Shown one piece after another: positions 18,551 through 28,686 of a stretch of 64,000 nt of DNA (within the stretch, counting starts at the first letter, position 1; every line of letters begins with the position of its first letter). The notes under the pieces are model-generated. The model ran no database searches and was not told the DNA's origin. It worked only from the letters and a program-made list of their open reading frames with translations. The position numbers and the translations under genes were made by a program. Source of the DNA: Bacteroidota bacterium (lineage in GTDB: Bacteria > Bacteroidota > Bacteroidia > Cytophagales > Cyclobacteriaceae); the NCBI GenBank assembly GCA_016178785.1, contig JACOSO010000096.1, positions 248,001-312,000 on the forward strand. The letters run 5' to 3'.

Positions 18551-21500
18551 TTGAAAGAGCAAGATCAGCAAGGACTGTATCATCCGTCCTTCGAACATGA
18601 CTCCTGCGGGGTAGGGTTCGTAGCCAACATTAAGGGAAGAAAATCGCATCAAATTGTAAGTGATGCACTCACCATGCTCGAACGCATGAGCCACCGTGGT
18701 GCGTGCGGCTGTGAACCCAACACGGGCGATGGGGCTGGCATACTCATTCAAGTGCCTCATGAATTTTTTCTGACTGAGTGCAGTAAAATTGGATTCAAAC
18801 TTCCATCGTATGGCGAATATGGGGTAGGTCTCGTGTTCTTTCCTCGCGATGCAAAAGTCCGTGAAGAATGTCGAACAGTATTGAATCGGCAGATCAAGAA
18901 AATGAAAATGGGATTACTCGGTTATCGGGCACTCCCAACCAATAATGAAGAGGTGGGTGAATCTGCTTTGAATGCAGAACCTGTGATGGAACAAGTGTTC
19001 ATCAAAAAACCAGATTCCATTTTATCTGTTGAAGATTTCGAACGCAAGCTTTTCATTCTGAGAAAATATTCTACTAAACTCATCACTGAGCTAGTCAGGG
19101 GTGTCGATAATCAATTTTATTTCTCTTCGCTTTCATACAAGACCATCGCCTACAAAGGCATGCTCACTTCACATCAGCTTCGCCCCTATTTTGTGGATCT
19201 CGAAAATGAAGATGTGGTGTCTGCACTGGCAGTGATTCACTCACGTTTTTCTACCAATACTTTTCCTTCGTGGCGATTAGCGCAACCCTTCCGTTTCATC
19301 GCGCACAATGGAGAGATCAACACGGTGCGGGGAAACATCAATTGGTTGAAATCAAAAGAAGCATTCTTCTCTTCTCAATATTTTTCGCGGGAAGAGTTGG
19401 ATATGATTTTACCGATATGTAATCCTATTCAATCCGATTCTTCTAATCTCGACAATGCCATTGAAATGCTGGTTCATGCCGGGCGTTCTCTTTCACATGT
19501 GATGATGATGCTCATTCCCGAAGCATGGGATGGAAACGAAAACATGAGCCAGGAGAAAAAAGACTTTTATGAATACCACGCCAATCTCATGGAGCCGTGG
19601 GATGGCCCCGCCTCGATCACCTTCACTGATGGAAAAATCGTAGGCGCCACCCTGGATAGAAATGGTCTTCGTCCCTCGCGTTTTGTTGTGACCGATGACG
19701 ACACTGTGATCATGGCTAGTGAAGTTGGTGTGCTGGATGTTGATCCTTCAAAAGTGGTAACGAAAGGTCGACTGCAGCCGGGAAAAATGTTCATTGTAGA
19801 TCTTGAACAGGGGCGCATCATCAGTGATGACGAATTGAAAAAGAAAATCTGCACCCAGCAGCCGTATGGAAAATGGGTGAAAGAAAATAAAGTTCGTTTA
19901 CAAGATTTACCTGAGCCTGGCGGAAGTTTTCACAAATATGATCCCGTCACATTTCTTAAGCGACTGATTTCGTTTGGAATTTCTTCGGAAGATCTACGCG
20001 TGATCATTACACAAATGTGTGAGACGGGAAAAGAAGCACTTGGCTCAATGGGCACTGATACTCCGCTTGCTGTACTCTCACAACAGGCGCAGCATTTGGC
20101 AAATTACTTCAAGCAACTTTTTGCACAGGTAACCAATCCACCGATCGATCCGATTCGCGAAAGAATGATCATGTCTTTGGCTTCGCATGTAGGGGGATCA
20201 TTGAATTTACTGGAAGAATCACCCGAACATTGCCTCACCCTTGAACTTCCTACTCCGATTCTTTCGAACTCGGAATTGGAAAAAATCCGATACATCGACC
20301 ATCGGCATCTGCAAACAAAAACGATTTATACTTATTTCAGGGCAGACGGAAGTGCAGGCGCTTTGGAAAGAGGATTGAACCGTGTTTGTCAATATGTGAC
20401 CGATGCCATTGAAGACGGATTTACAATTATCATTTTATCGGATCGAAGTTTTGACAGCGGGCACACGCAGATCCCTTCGCTGCTTGTGGTTGCCGCTGTG
20501 CACCATGATCTCATTCGAAAAGGGATTCGCGGAAAAGTAGGACTGTTGGTTGAAGCAGGTGACGTTTGGGAAACCCATCATTACGCTACATTGATTGGCT
20601 TTGGGGCATCTGGCGTGAATCCTTATCTCGTGTATCAAACCATCCACGATCTTAAAAAGAAAAATCAGCTCAACGAAGATCTTACCGAAGAGAAAGCGAT
20701 TTACAATTATAAAAAAGCGGTAGGCGGAGAATTGCTCAAGATCATGAGCAAGATGGGCATCAGCACATTGCAGTCATATCATGGAGCCCAGATTTTTGAG
20801 GCACTCGGCATTAGCAGAGAAGTAATTGATATGTATTTCACAGGAACTGTTTCGCGCATCGGGGGTCTGACGCTGGATGACATTGCTCGTGAAGCATTGG
20901 CAAAACATAAACTCGCTTTCCCCACCACTTCCAATGTTCAGCCACATTTGCCGATTGGCGGTGTTTATCAATGGAAGCTTAGAGGCGAATCTCATTTGTT
21001 CAATCCGCAAACCATTCACTTACTTCAGCAATCAACAAAGACCAACGATTACAGCCTCTTTAAAAAATATTCATCGCTCATCAATGATCAGAGTGAGAAG
21101 GCAATCACGCTAAGGAGTTTGTTCAAATTCAAACGCGGGCAATCTATTCCTTTGTCTGAAGTAGAACCAGCCGAAAGCATTTTCAAACGATTTGCCACGG
21201 GAGCAATGTCATTCGGTTCTATTTCTCACGAAGCTCACAGCACATTGGCTATTGCGATGAATCGAATTGGTGGCAAAAGCAATAGCGGTGAAGGCGGTGA
21301 AGATGAAATTCGTTTTCATAAAAAAGAAAATGGGGACTGGGAAAACTCGGCAATCAAACAGGTTGCCTCTGGCCGGTTTGGAGTAACAAGTTATTATCTA
21401 GCGAATGCAAAAGAGCTTCAGATCAAAATGGCGCAAGGCGCGAAGCCGGGGGAAGGCGGTCAATTACCCGGACACAAAGTAGATGAATGGATCGGCCGAG

Positions 21501-23074
21501 TTCGTCACTCTACTCCCGGTGTTGGATTGATTTCACCTCCTCCTCATCATGATATCTATTCAATAGAAGATCTGGCTCAATTGATTTTCGATTTGAAGAA
21601 TGCCAATCAGAGGGCACGCATCAACGTGAAGTTGGTTTCGGAAGCAGGTGTTGGAACAATCGCTTCGGGTGTAGCTAAAGCTCATGCTGATGTGATTTTA
21701 ATTTCTGGTCACGATGGTGGAACAGGAGCTTCTCCTTTGAGTTCAATTCGTCATGCGGGATTGCCATGGGAGCTGGGGCTGGCAGAAGCGCACCAAACCT
21801 TAGTACGAAATAAATTACGCGGTCGAGTCACTCTTCAAACAGACGGACAAATTCGAACTGGAAGAGATTTAGCCATAGCTGCCTTGCTTGGTGCAGAGGA
21901 ATGGGGCGTTGCCACTGCTGCTCTTGTTACCGCAGGTTGTATCATGATGCGCAAGTGTCATTTGAATACTTGCCCTGTAGGTGTTGCAACTCAAAACAAA
22001 GAATTGCGCGCACTCTTTACCGGCAAACCGGAATATGTGGTGAATCTGTTCCGTTTCCTCGCTGAAGAACTTCGTGAAGTTATGGCTGAGCTGGGATTTA
22101 GAACTGTAAACGAAATGGTTGGTCAAACCGATCTTTTAGAAGTACGCGCGCTAAATAATCATTGGAAATATGAGAATCTGAATTTGTCTTCAATTCTTCA
22201 CAAGGAAGCAATGAGTTTGGATACTCCCCTATTCAAACAAGAAGAACAAGATCATGACATCGATCGTGTGCTTGATCGGGAATTGATTCGAGTGGCTAAA
22301 CCAGCTCTGACAAAGGCTGAATCCGTGAGTGCTTCATTCCCTATTTCAAACCAAGATCGCGCAACGGGTGCAATGTTGTCTAACGAAATCTCCAAAGAAT
22401 TTTTAGCTCAAGGATTGCCAACTGATACGATTCATTTTAAATTCAGCGGCACTGCCGGACAAAGCTTCGCGGCTTTTGCTGCGAAGGGCTTGACATTCGA
22501 ACTGGAAGGTGATGCAAATGATTATTTTGGAAAGGGATTGTCTGGTGCACGATTGATTCTCTATCCTTCTGAACAAAGTCAGTACAATGCCGCAAAAAAT
22601 ATGATTGTAGGTAATGTGGCATTCTACGGAGCTACCTCTGGCGATGCGTTTATCAAAGGATTGGCTGGTGAACGATTTGCCGTGCGCAATTCCGGAGTGA
22701 ATGTAGTTGTTGAAGGAGTAGGTGATCACGGCTGCGAATACATGACTGGCGGAACAGTTGTAGTGCTTGGCGAAACAGGAAGAAACTTTGCCGCGGGTAT
22801 GAGTGGTGGCGTAGCTTACGTGTGGGATGTGAACAAAACGTTCGTGAAGAATTGCAACGTGGAAATGGTGCTGCTCGATACTCTTGATCAGGAAGATCAG
22901 GAGTTGCTGAAGAAATTGATTGAGGAACATTTGCAACTAACCAAAAGTGAGACTGCATCACACTTATTAAGTTACTGGTCGAAGTCATTACATGATTTCA
23001 TTAAAGTGATGCCCGTGGATTACAAAGCAGTGTTGGAAAAAAATAAAATGAATGTGGCCAAGGTTGCCTCTTAA
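18551..23074 (+). CDS. gltB: Glutamate synthase large subunit
   Basis: A 1507-residue GOGAT large subunit, which moves the amide of glutamine to 2-oxoglutarate. The N-terminal glutaminase domain has its nucleophile at Cys19 (HDSCGVGF), to be exposed by cleavage of an 18-residue propeptide. The central and FMN-binding domains follow (GEGGEDEIRF, PGEGGQLPGHKV, GHDGGTGASPLSS). The 3Fe-4S cysteines are in MMRKCHLNTCPVGVA. The C-terminal GXGXG beta-helix ends the protein. The start must be TTG at 18551, since an in-frame stop precedes it with no ATG between. gltD follows after 4 nt. Confidence 0.95.
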   Translation: MKEQDQQGLYHPSFEHDSCGVGFVANIKGRKSHQIVSDALTMLERMSHRGACGCEPNTGDGAGILIQVPHEFFLTECSKIGFKLPSYGEYGVGLVFFPRDAKVREECRTVLNRQIKKMKMGLLGYRALPTNNEEVGESALNAEPVMEQVFIKKPDSILSVEDFERKLFILRKYSTKLITELVRGVDNQFYFSSLSYKTIAYKGMLTSHQLRPYFVDLENEDVVSALAVIHSRFSTNTFPSWRLAQPFRFIAHNGEINTVRGNINWLKSKEAFFSSQYFSREELDMILPICNPIQSDSSNLDNAIEMLVHAGRSLSHVMMMLIPEAWDGNENMSQEKKDFYEYHANLMEPWDGPASITFTDGKIVGATLDRNGLRPSRFVVTDDDTVIMASEVGVLDVDPSKVVTKGRLQPGKMFIVDLEQGRIISDDELKKKICTQQPYGKWVKENKVRLQDLPEPGGSFHKYDPVTFLKRLISFGISSEDLRVIITQMCETGKEALGSMGTDTPLAVLSQQAQHLANYFKQLFAQVTNPPIDPIRERMIMSLASHVGGSLNLLEESPEHCLTLELPTPILSNSELEKIRYIDHRHLQTKTIYTYFRADGSAGALERGLNRVCQYVTDAIEDGFTIIILSDRSFDSGHTQIPSLLVVAAVHHDLIRKGIRGKVGLLVEAGDVWETHHYATLIGFGASGVNPYLVYQTIHDLKKKNQLNEDLTEEKAIYNYKKAVGGELLKIMSKMGISTLQSYHGAQIFEALGISREVIDMYFTGTVSRIGGLTLDDIAREALAKHKLAFPTTSNVQPHLPIGGVYQWKLRGESHLFNPQTIHLLQQSTKTNDYSLFKKYSSLINDQSEKAITLRSLFKFKRGQSIPLSEVEPAESIFKRFATGAMSFGSISHEAHSTLAIAMNRIGGKSNSGEGGEDEIRFHKKENGDWENSAIKQVASGRFGVTSYYLANAKELQIKMAQGAKPGEGGQLPGHKVDEWIGRVRHSTPGVGLISPPPHHDIYSIEDLAQLIFDLKNANQRARINVKLVSEAGVGTIASGVAKAHADVILISGHDGGTGASPLSSIRHAGLPWELGLAEAHQTLVRNKLRGRVTLQTDGQIRTGRDLAIAALLGAEEWGVATAALVTAGCIMMRKCHLNTCPVGVATQNKELRALFTGKPEYVVNLFRFLAEELREVMAELGFRTVNEMVGQTDLLEVRALNNHWKYENLNLSSILHKEAMSLDTPLFKQEEQDHDIDRVLDRELIRVAKPALTKAESVSASFPISNQDRATGAMLSNEISKEFLAQGLPTDTIHFKFSGTAGQSFAAFAAKGLTFELEGDANDYFGKGLSGARLILYPSEQSQYNAAKNMIVGNVAFYGATSGDAFIKGLAGERFAVRNSGVNVVVEGVGDHGCEYMTGGTVVVLGETGRNFAAGMSGGVAYVWDVNKTFVKNCNVEMVLLDTLDQEDQELLKKLIEEHLQLTKSETASHLLSYWSKSLHDFIKVMPVDYKAVLEKNKMNVAKVAS

Positions 23075-23078
23075 GAAT

Positions 23079-24530
23079 ATGGGAAAGATCACAGGTTTTT
23101 TGGAAACAAATAGACAATTGCCTCACAAGCGTGATGTGCGTGAGCGCGTGAAGGACTATTTTGAAGTGGAAAGTGCAGTCGATCAATCGCTCACCGAAAA
23201 GCAAGCTTCACGTTGCATGGATTGCGGAATTCCTTTTTGTCATCACGGCTGTCCTTTAGGAAATATAATTCCTGAATTCAACGATGCAGTGTATCAGCAA
23301 AATTGGAAGCTTGCATACGAAATACTTTCGCTTACGAATAATTTTCCCGAATTCACAGGCAGAATTTGCCCCGCCCCCTGCGAGGCATCTTGTGTATTGG
23401 GCATCAATAAACCTGCTGTCGCCATTGAGTACATTGAGAAAACAATTATTGAAAAAGCATTTGAAGAAGGTTATATCAAACCTCAAATCCCTTCACACCG
23501 TACCGGAAAAAAAATTGCGATCGTTGGTTCAGGACCTGCTGGTCTTGCGGCAGCAGCGCAATTAAACTGTGCAGGCCATTGGGTAACTGTTTTTGAAAGA
23601 GCAGATGAAATTGGCGGACTATTGCGTTATGGGATTCCCGATTTTAAATTAGATAAGCGAATTCTTGAAAGGCGATTGGCTGTAATGAATGAAGAAGGAA
23701 TAAAGTTTCAAACCAACGTGAATGTTGGTGTAACCCCTTCTACTCACGAGTTGACAGATTCATTCGATGCTATTTTGCTGTGCTGTGGATCTACCGTGCC
23801 ACGTGATTTGGCAATAAAGGGAAGAGAACTGAAAGGTGTCCATTTCGCAATGGATTTTCTCGTTCAACAAAATCGCAGGGTAAATGGAAAAAAAATAGGC
23901 GAGCAGGAGATTTGGGCAACGGATAAAAATGTAATCGTGATCGGAGGCGGTGATACAGGTTCTGATTGCGTAGGGACATCAAACCGGCATGGAGCAAGAT
24001 CGGTTACTCAAATTGAAATTCTAGCTAAACCTCCAAAAGACAGGAATGAAACCATGCCATGGCCAAGCTGGCCAATGATCTTGCGTACTTCGACTTCACA
24101 CGAAGAAGGCTGCGAGCGTCAGTGGTCGATTGTCACCAAAGAATTTATCGGTGATAAAAAAGGAAATCTAAAAGCACTGAAGATTGTCGAGATAGAGTGG
24201 GAAAATAAAACATCGTTTAAGGAAATCCTTGGCAGCGAAAGAGAAATCCCCTGCGAACTTGCTTTGCTTGCTCTCGGATTTTTGTATCCTCAACACATTG
24301 GGCTTCTCGATCAACTAAAAGTAGACTATGATGAGCGAGGAAATGTGAAATGTAGTCGCTATCAATCATCGCAAGAGAAAATATTTGCGGCAGGAGATGC
24401 GCGCAGAGGGCAATCTCTTGTTGTCTGGGCCATTAGCGAAGGACGTGAAGCAGCCAATGCAGTGGATAAATATTTGATGGGTGAATCACTTTTGGCAGAG
24501 AAGGAGAAAGGGATTTTGGCCTTGAGGTAA
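23079..24530 (+). CDS. gltD: Glutamate synthase small subunit
   Basis: A 483-residue GltD, the flavoprotein that feeds NAD(P)H electrons to GltB. The N-terminal cysteine cluster (CMDCGIPFCHHGCP and CPAPCEASCVLGIN) binds two 4Fe-4S centres. FAD binding is at VGSGPAGLAAAAQL and NAD(P)H binding at VIGGGDTGSDCVG. The ATG at 23079 lies 4 nt after the gltB stop and begins MGKITGFLE, the family-typical start; a longer frame overlapping gltB is rejected. gltBD form an operon. Confidence 0.95.
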   Translation: MGKITGFLETNRQLPHKRDVRERVKDYFEVESAVDQSLTEKQASRCMDCGIPFCHHGCPLGNIIPEFNDAVYQQNWKLAYEILSLTNNFPEFTGRICPAPCEASCVLGINKPAVAIEYIEKTIIEKAFEEGYIKPQIPSHRTGKKIAIVGSGPAGLAAAAQLNCAGHWVTVFERADEIGGLLRYGIPDFKLDKRILERRLAVMNEEGIKFQTNVNVGVTPSTHELTDSFDAILLCCGSTVPRDLAIKGRELKGVHFAMDFLVQQNRRVNGKKIGEQEIWATDKNVIVIGGGDTGSDCVGTSNRHGARSVTQIEILAKPPKDRNETMPWPSWPMILRTSTSHEEGCERQWSIVTKEFIGDKKGNLKALKIVEIEWENKTSFKEILGSEREIPCELALLALGFLYPQHIGLLDQLKVDYDERGNVKCSRYQSSQEKIFAAGDARRGQSLVVWAISEGREAANAVDKYLMGESLLAEKEKGILALR

Positions 24531-24552
24531 AGAAATTCATGTCTTTTACGTC

Positions 24553-24590
24553 TTGGCGTAAGCCAAACTTTCACGCTAAGCCGCAAAGAG
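24553..24590. repeat. Intergenic repeat-like tract after gltD
   Basis: TTGGC-GTAA-GCCAA forms a short perfect hairpin (24553-24566), followed by CACGCTAAGCCGCAAAGAG. The latter resembles a widespread CGCTAAGCCGCAAAGACGC-type intergenic repeat recalled from many environmental genomes. It may double as a weak terminator between the convergent gltD and FKBP genes. Confidence 0.35.
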
Positions 24591-24603
24591 TAATTCTCAA
24601 GAA

Positions 24604-25335
24604 TCAATTCACCTTAATCAACTCCACTTCAAAAATCAAAGTAGAATACGGAGGGATTGATCCGCCTGCACCGCGTTCGCCATAGGCAAGTTCATAGGGA
24701 ATATAAAGAATCCATTTGTCTCCCTCCTTCATCAACTGCAAAGCTTCTGTCCATCCGCGGATGACTTGTGAGCATCCAAAGTCTGCCGGCTTTCCGCGCT
24801 GCACAGAACTATCGAAAATTGTTCCATCGATTAACTTGCCTGTATAGTGTACAGTTACATTGCTACTTGCGATTGGAGTTTTGCCACTACCTTGGGTTAT
24901 TATTTTATATTGAAGTCCACTCGCGGTAACCATAACTCCTTCGTTTTTTTTATTTGCCTCCAGAAATGCAAGGCCCTGCGCCTTGGCACGAGAATTCTTT
25001 TTCTCTGAAGCCAATTGCATATACTGTTGCACAGTTGTCATGCATTGCTGCTGGTCCATTTTCAGAGCTTTATTTCCAAATACATCTTTAATGGCTACAA
25101 TCATAGCCTCAACATCGAGCGAATCTCCACCTTGACTCTTTATGTTATTAGCAAAAAGAACACCCATGCTATACCCTGCTTTCCTTTTGTCTCCGTTCAG
25201 ATCAACTTCTTTCGGTTTTTTTAATTCGGTAATCTCAGATTGGAGCTTTTGAATTTTAGCTTCGAGCTCTTTTTTTGATTGTGAATACAGTGACAAACAA
25301 ACTGAGGATAAGATGACAGTTAAAATTAAGCGCAT
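24604..25335 (-). CDS. FKBP-type peptidyl-prolyl isomerase, Mip/FkpA-like, exported
   Basis: A 243-residue exported isomerase: signal peptide MRLILTVILSSVCLSLYSQ, a short coiled coil (LEAKIQKLQSEITELKK), an FKBP_N dimerisation domain (about 45-120) and a C-terminal FKBP domain with VTVHYTGKLIDGTIFDSS, VIRGWTEALQLMKEG and YELAYGERGAGGSIPP. All canonical catalytic positions are present, unlike the lipoproteins at 4.4-6.2 kb. The ATG at 25335 was chosen over a start eight codons upstream because it gives a clean signal peptide. It should act in periplasmic protein folding. Confidence 0.88.
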   Translation of the reverse strand: MRLILTVILSSVCLSLYSQSKKELEAKIQKLQSEITELKKPKEVDLNGDKRKAGYSMGVLFANNIKSQGGDSLDVEAMIVAIKDVFGNKALKMDQQQCMTTVQQYMQLASEKKNSRAKAQGLAFLEANKKNEGVMVTASGLQYKIITQGSGKTPIASSNVTVHYTGKLIDGTIFDSSVQRGKPADFGCSQVIRGWTEALQLMKEGDKWILYIPYELAYGERGAGGSIPPYSTLIFEVELIKVN

Positions 25336-25535
25336 AATCTGATAATTTATTCGTTTCAAAATCGGTGCGAAAATACATTTCTTCTTTTAAAATGGATAAC
25401 TAAAAACAGCTGGCTGAGATTAGAATTGAGTCTCAAGAGCTAAAACGCCTGAGAATCAAGGCGAATAAAAGGGGAAATCGTTGAAATGCAGAACCATTTG
25501 CTATCAAATGAGTATAAACCAAGGGATGTAATCTT

Positions 25536-25886
25536 ATGAAAACGACATTGATCATGTGTCGAATAAGTTGGCTTATGCTCTTGCTGTCGTTCCTATTCTA
25601 TTCCTGCAAATACGACAACTGGCAAACTGAAAGTGAAAAATTCCACTCCACCGGAATTATTATTGGTCCTGATATGAGAATGTGCCCTTCACCATGTTGT
25701 GGTGGCTGGAACATCATAATCGAAAATCAATCTTATACTTTTGGCAGCTTGCCTGCCAACTCAGGAATAGATCTGGGAAAAGAGAAATTCCCACTGCGCG
25801 TGAAATTAGATTGGAAGCTCGACACAACAATCAGGTGCAATTATATTATCATTATCCGAATTGCAATTGACCAACAGGCTATCTAA
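25536..25886 (+). CDS. Small Cys-rich lipoprotein
   Basis: A 116-residue predicted lipoprotein: hydrophobic N-terminus ending in LFYSC (Cys24). The mature part has a conspicuous MCPSPCCGGW cluster at about residues 48-57, then a beta-strand-rich region. Small lipoproteins with a CxxxCCGG cluster recur in Cytophagales, from memory; a metal- or redox-related role is possible but unproven. Its 3' end overlaps the convergent SDR gene by 8 bp. Confidence 0.6.
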   Translation: MKTTLIMCRISWLMLLLSFLFYSCKYDNWQTESEKFHSTGIIIGPDMRMCPSPCCGGWNIIIENQSYTFGSLPANSGIDLGKEKFPLRVKLDWKLDTTIRCNYIIIIRIAIDQQAI

Positions 25887-26691
25887 CCGCGATCTTCCTT
25901 ACCGTTCTGGAAAAGAGTTTTGGAAAAAACCTCTTTAGGTATACGGCTAAAACTTCTTTCGATCCACCAATATAAACTTCTTCTTTTTTTGCTTCAATCG
26001 CTTCGATCATCCGTTCTGCAAATTTATTGGCGGGCAAGCCAACGCTTGTGGCACGATCCATCTTATTGAGTTTTGTACCATCGCCTGTAAGAGCATTCAT
26101 CGTCACCTGGGTTTTCACCCAACCAGGGCAGACCAAAGTGACATAAATATTTTTGGTCTCCTTCCACAATTCTGCGCGAAGTGAATCAAAAAACCCATGA
26201 AGCGCGTGCTTGGCTGCTGCGTAACCTGAACGGTACGGAGTGCCAATCATCCCCATTACGCTGCTCACTGTTACAAAATGACCGCTCTTTCTTTTTAGGA
26301 AATGAGGAAGCAAATATTTTGTCAGTGCTACTGTACCAAAGTAGTCTACTTCCATTACCTGTCGATCAACAGAAATTAATGTGTCTTTAGCTAAACTCCG
26401 TTGCGCGATGCCCCCATTGTTGATCAGAATATCGATCTGACCAAAAAGCTGCGCGGCCGCTTCGGTACTGAGTTTCAGTGTTTCTTCATGCGCAAGGTCG
26501 ATTGGAAGAATCCGAATATTGGCCTGCACCTGTTGAGGGCAATTGCCTTTTACTCTCTCCAATTCCTCTTTTCTTCGAGAGGAAAGGATCAGTCTCACTC
26601 CTCTTTTCTTCGCAAGTTCGTAAGTTAGCGCCTCACCAATCCCGCTAGATGCACCCGTGATCCAGATTACTTTGTTGCTAAGGTAGCCCAT
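25879..26691 (-). CDS. Short-chain dehydrogenase/reductase (SDR)
   Basis: A 270-residue classical SDR with NAD(P) site TGASSGIGEAL (residues 11-21), NNGG at about 91 and the active-site Ser-Tyr-Lys set in VTVSSVMGMIGTPYRSGYAAAKHAL. The C-terminal extension (YLKRFFPKLFSRTVRKIAV) is typical of membrane-associated DHRS7-like SDRs. The substrate is unknown, perhaps a lipid or steroid-like alcohol. It lies 1 bp downstream of folA, so they are probably co-transcribed. Confidence 0.85.
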   Translation of the reverse strand: MGYLSNKVIWITGASSGIGEALTYELAKKRGVRLILSSRRKEELERVKGNCPQQVQANIRILPIDLAHEETLKLSTEAAAQLFGQIDILINNGGIAQRSLAKDTLISVDRQVMEVDYFGTVALTKYLLPHFLKRKSGHFVTVSSVMGMIGTPYRSGYAAAKHALHGFFDSLRAELWKETKNIYVTLVCPGWVKTQVTMNALTGDGTKLNKMDRATSVGLPANKFAERMIEAIEAKKEEVYIGGSKEVLAVYLKRFFPKLFSRTVRKIAVR

Positions 26692-26692
26692 A

Positions 26693-27190
26693 CTATTTCT
26701 TATATACTACAAAATCAAAAGCAAACTTATGTTTAGCATCCATTGGATGATGCTGTCTCGAAATTTCCTTCCACACCTTTTTATCCCATTCGGGAAAAAA
26801 AGTATCGCCATCAATTTCAGCATCAATTTCAGTCAAATAAAGCGTATCAGTTATTGGCAGTGCCAATTTGTAAATCTCCGCACCACCAATGATGAACAAT
26901 TCTTTTTCACTGTTGGTCATCGCCATTTGAATGCCCTCATTCAGCTCATGCACAACGGTGCAGCCATTCGCAAGAAAATTTTTCTGCCGGCTTATTACAA
27001 TGTTGGTTCGGTTAGGCAATGGTTTGAATTTTTCAGGAAGGGATTCGTAATTCTTCCGCCCCATGATCACATGATGTCCATTGGTAGTTTGCATGAAAAA
27101 TCTCATATCATCGGGCAAGCGCCAGGGTAAGTCATTCCCCTTTCCGATTACACCATTCTTTGCGACTGCAGCAATAATAGATACTGTCAT
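26693..27190 (-). CDS. folA: Dihydrofolate reductase
   Basis: A 165-residue DHFR, which reduces dihydrofolate with NADPH. The N-terminal [29 protein letters not shown] has the substrate-binding Trp and Asp, [12 protein letters not shown] the NADPH site, and FIIGGAEIY the second dinucleotide contact. I use the ATG at 27190; a TTG three codons upstream would overlap the VIT gene. The start lies 1 nt after the VIT stop. Confidence 0.93.
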   Translation of the reverse strand: MTVSIIAAVAKNGVIGKGNDLPWRLPDDMRFFMQTTNGHHVIMGRKNYESLPEKFKPLPNRTNIVISRQKNFLANGCTVVHELNEGIQMAMTNSEKELFIIGGAEIYKLALPITDTLYLTEIDAEIDGDTFFPEWDKKVWKEISRQHHPMDAKHKFAFDFVVYKK

Positions 27191-27191
27191 T

Positions 27192-27872
27192 TTATGCAAT
27201 CATCTTCGCCAACGCAAATGCTGCTGCTGCTGCAAACGCTCCAACAATGGTAACACGCAGCGCTCCCTTTAGCAGAGGCTGGCCGGTAAGTTTGCTTTTC
27301 ACAATCCCAAAAATGATAAGACAACCTATAGTTACGATAATAGAAGACTCCAATCCTTTAGTCACCGAATCAGTTAAGAAATAAGTGCTCAACGGAATGA
27401 GCCCTCCAATAACATAAGATATGCCGATGATAAATGCACTTTCATGCGCGCGGTTTTTGTCAGGTCGCTCGAGGCCAAGCTCGAAGCGCATCATGAAATC
27501 CACCCACTGTTTGGGGTTCTTAGCCATTGCACGGGCAATTGATTCCTGCTGTTGATCGTTTAAACCATATTTGGCAAAAATTTCTTTCGTCTCGCGAATC
27601 TCTACTTCGTGCAGCTTTTCTATTTCCTCATATTCTCTTTTTTCTTCAGCATCATAGTGCTCAATCTCAGTGCGTCCGGCTAAATATCCACCAAGGCCCA
27701 TAGCGATAGAACCGGCAGCAATTTCTGCAAGCCCAGCAGTGATGATGATACCATTATTATCAACTGCACCACTAAGACCCGCTGCCAATGCAAAAGGCAC
27801 AGTTAGCCCATCGCTCATGCCAATCACGAAGTCACGAACCTTCTCTGACGACTGAAAATGTTTTTCCTCCAT
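27192..27872 (-). CDS. VIT1/CCC1-family metal transporter
   Basis: A 226-residue membrane protein of the vacuolar iron transporter family. TM1 reads [24 protein letters not shown], the family signature. A cytoplasmic Glu-rich helical region ([23 protein letters not shown], about 73-95) matches the metal-binding domain of CCC1/VIT proteins. About five membrane segments. Likely exports or detoxifies Fe2+ or Mn2+. First gene of the VIT-folA-SDR run. Confidence 0.85.
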   Translation of the reverse strand: MEEKHFQSSEKVRDFVIGMSDGLTVPFALAAGLSGAVDNNGIIITAGLAEIAAGSIAMGLGGYLAGRTEIEHYDAEEKREYEEIEKLHEVEIRETKEIFAKYGLNDQQQESIARAMAKNPKQWVDFMMRFELGLERPDKNRAHESAFIIGISYVIGGLIPLSTYFLTDSVTKGLESSIIVTIGCLIIFGIVKSKLTGQPLLKGALRVTIVGAFAAAAAFALAKMIA

Positions 27873-27911
27873 GTTACGAATCTACAGGTTTGGGGAGATA
27901 AAAAAAATGAA

Positions 27912-28625
27912 TCAATGTCGAGCGCGCCTAAATCTGATCTCAGTATCAAAAAAAGAAAACAGCGAAATAAGTATATCAGCCTGATTGCCCGAGTGGGTGA
28001 TTTCCCGATGCTGTTCGTTGAAATGAGTGAGTATTTTGTAAAACGAAGAATCATTTAAAGAATACCGGTCTTTCAACTCTTGTATCACTTCAAGGTTGGT
28101 CACAATCTCAACATACGTTTGCGTGCTGGCCAATTCAGCTTTGAGCTTTGCAAGTTTTCTCTTCTCGCGCTCACGCTTCGAGAAAAAATCAAGATTTATC
28201 GCTGCGCCTCCGCCAGAGTTAGGCAGTGCACCGCCCCAAGGCAAAGCTTTGCTTTTCAGTTTCAATGAGGGGAGTTCTTTTTTAATTGCTTCCGGCCGGC
28301 CATAGACTGTTACCTCTTTGAGAAGTATCACTTCTTGTACCATTCGTACAAACATAATCTCATCGTCTGTGATGACAGGCTCAATAATTCGCAGGTAACC
28401 CACACTCGAGAAGGAAAGGGTATCCGTAGTTTTCACCCGAATTGAGAAGACACCATTGGCGTTTGTTATCGTGCCATAGCCTGCTCGGAGTAGCCGTACA
28501 GAAACATTGGGTATGCCACTTAAAGTGACCGAATCCACCACAATGCCCTTCAATATTTTCTGAGCAGAAGCAGAAAAACCACAAGCGACAAGAATGAATA
28601 TAAAAATGAAAAATCTCGAATTCAT
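27912..28625 (-). CDS. Exported protein with CarboxypepD-regulatory-like domain
   Basis: A 237-residue exported protein: signal peptide ending CGFSASAQ, then a carboxypeptidase-regulatory-like beta-sandwich (KGIVVDSVTLSGIPNVSVRLLRAGYGTITNANGVFSI, about 25-105), the domain that starts many TonB-dependent receptors. No plug or barrel follows; instead there is a basic helical region (SKREREKRKLAKLKAEL). Probably cell-envelope located; function unknown. ATG at 28625 used. Confidence 0.75.
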   Translation of the reverse strand: MNSRFFIFIFILVACGFSASAQKILKGIVVDSVTLSGIPNVSVRLLRAGYGTITNANGVFSIRVKTTDTLSFSSVGYLRIIEPVITDDEIMFVRMVQEVILLKEVTVYGRPEAIKKELPSLKLKSKALPWGGALPNSGGGAAINLDFFSKREREKRKLAKLKAELASTQTYVEIVTNLEVIQELKDRYSLNDSSFYKILTHFNEQHREITHSGNQADILISLFSFFDTEIRFRRARH

Positions 28626-28686
28626 CAACTGCGCAATATACTTCTATCAGATGAATTGCTAGTTCAAAAAGTTTGCAGGTGGATTT

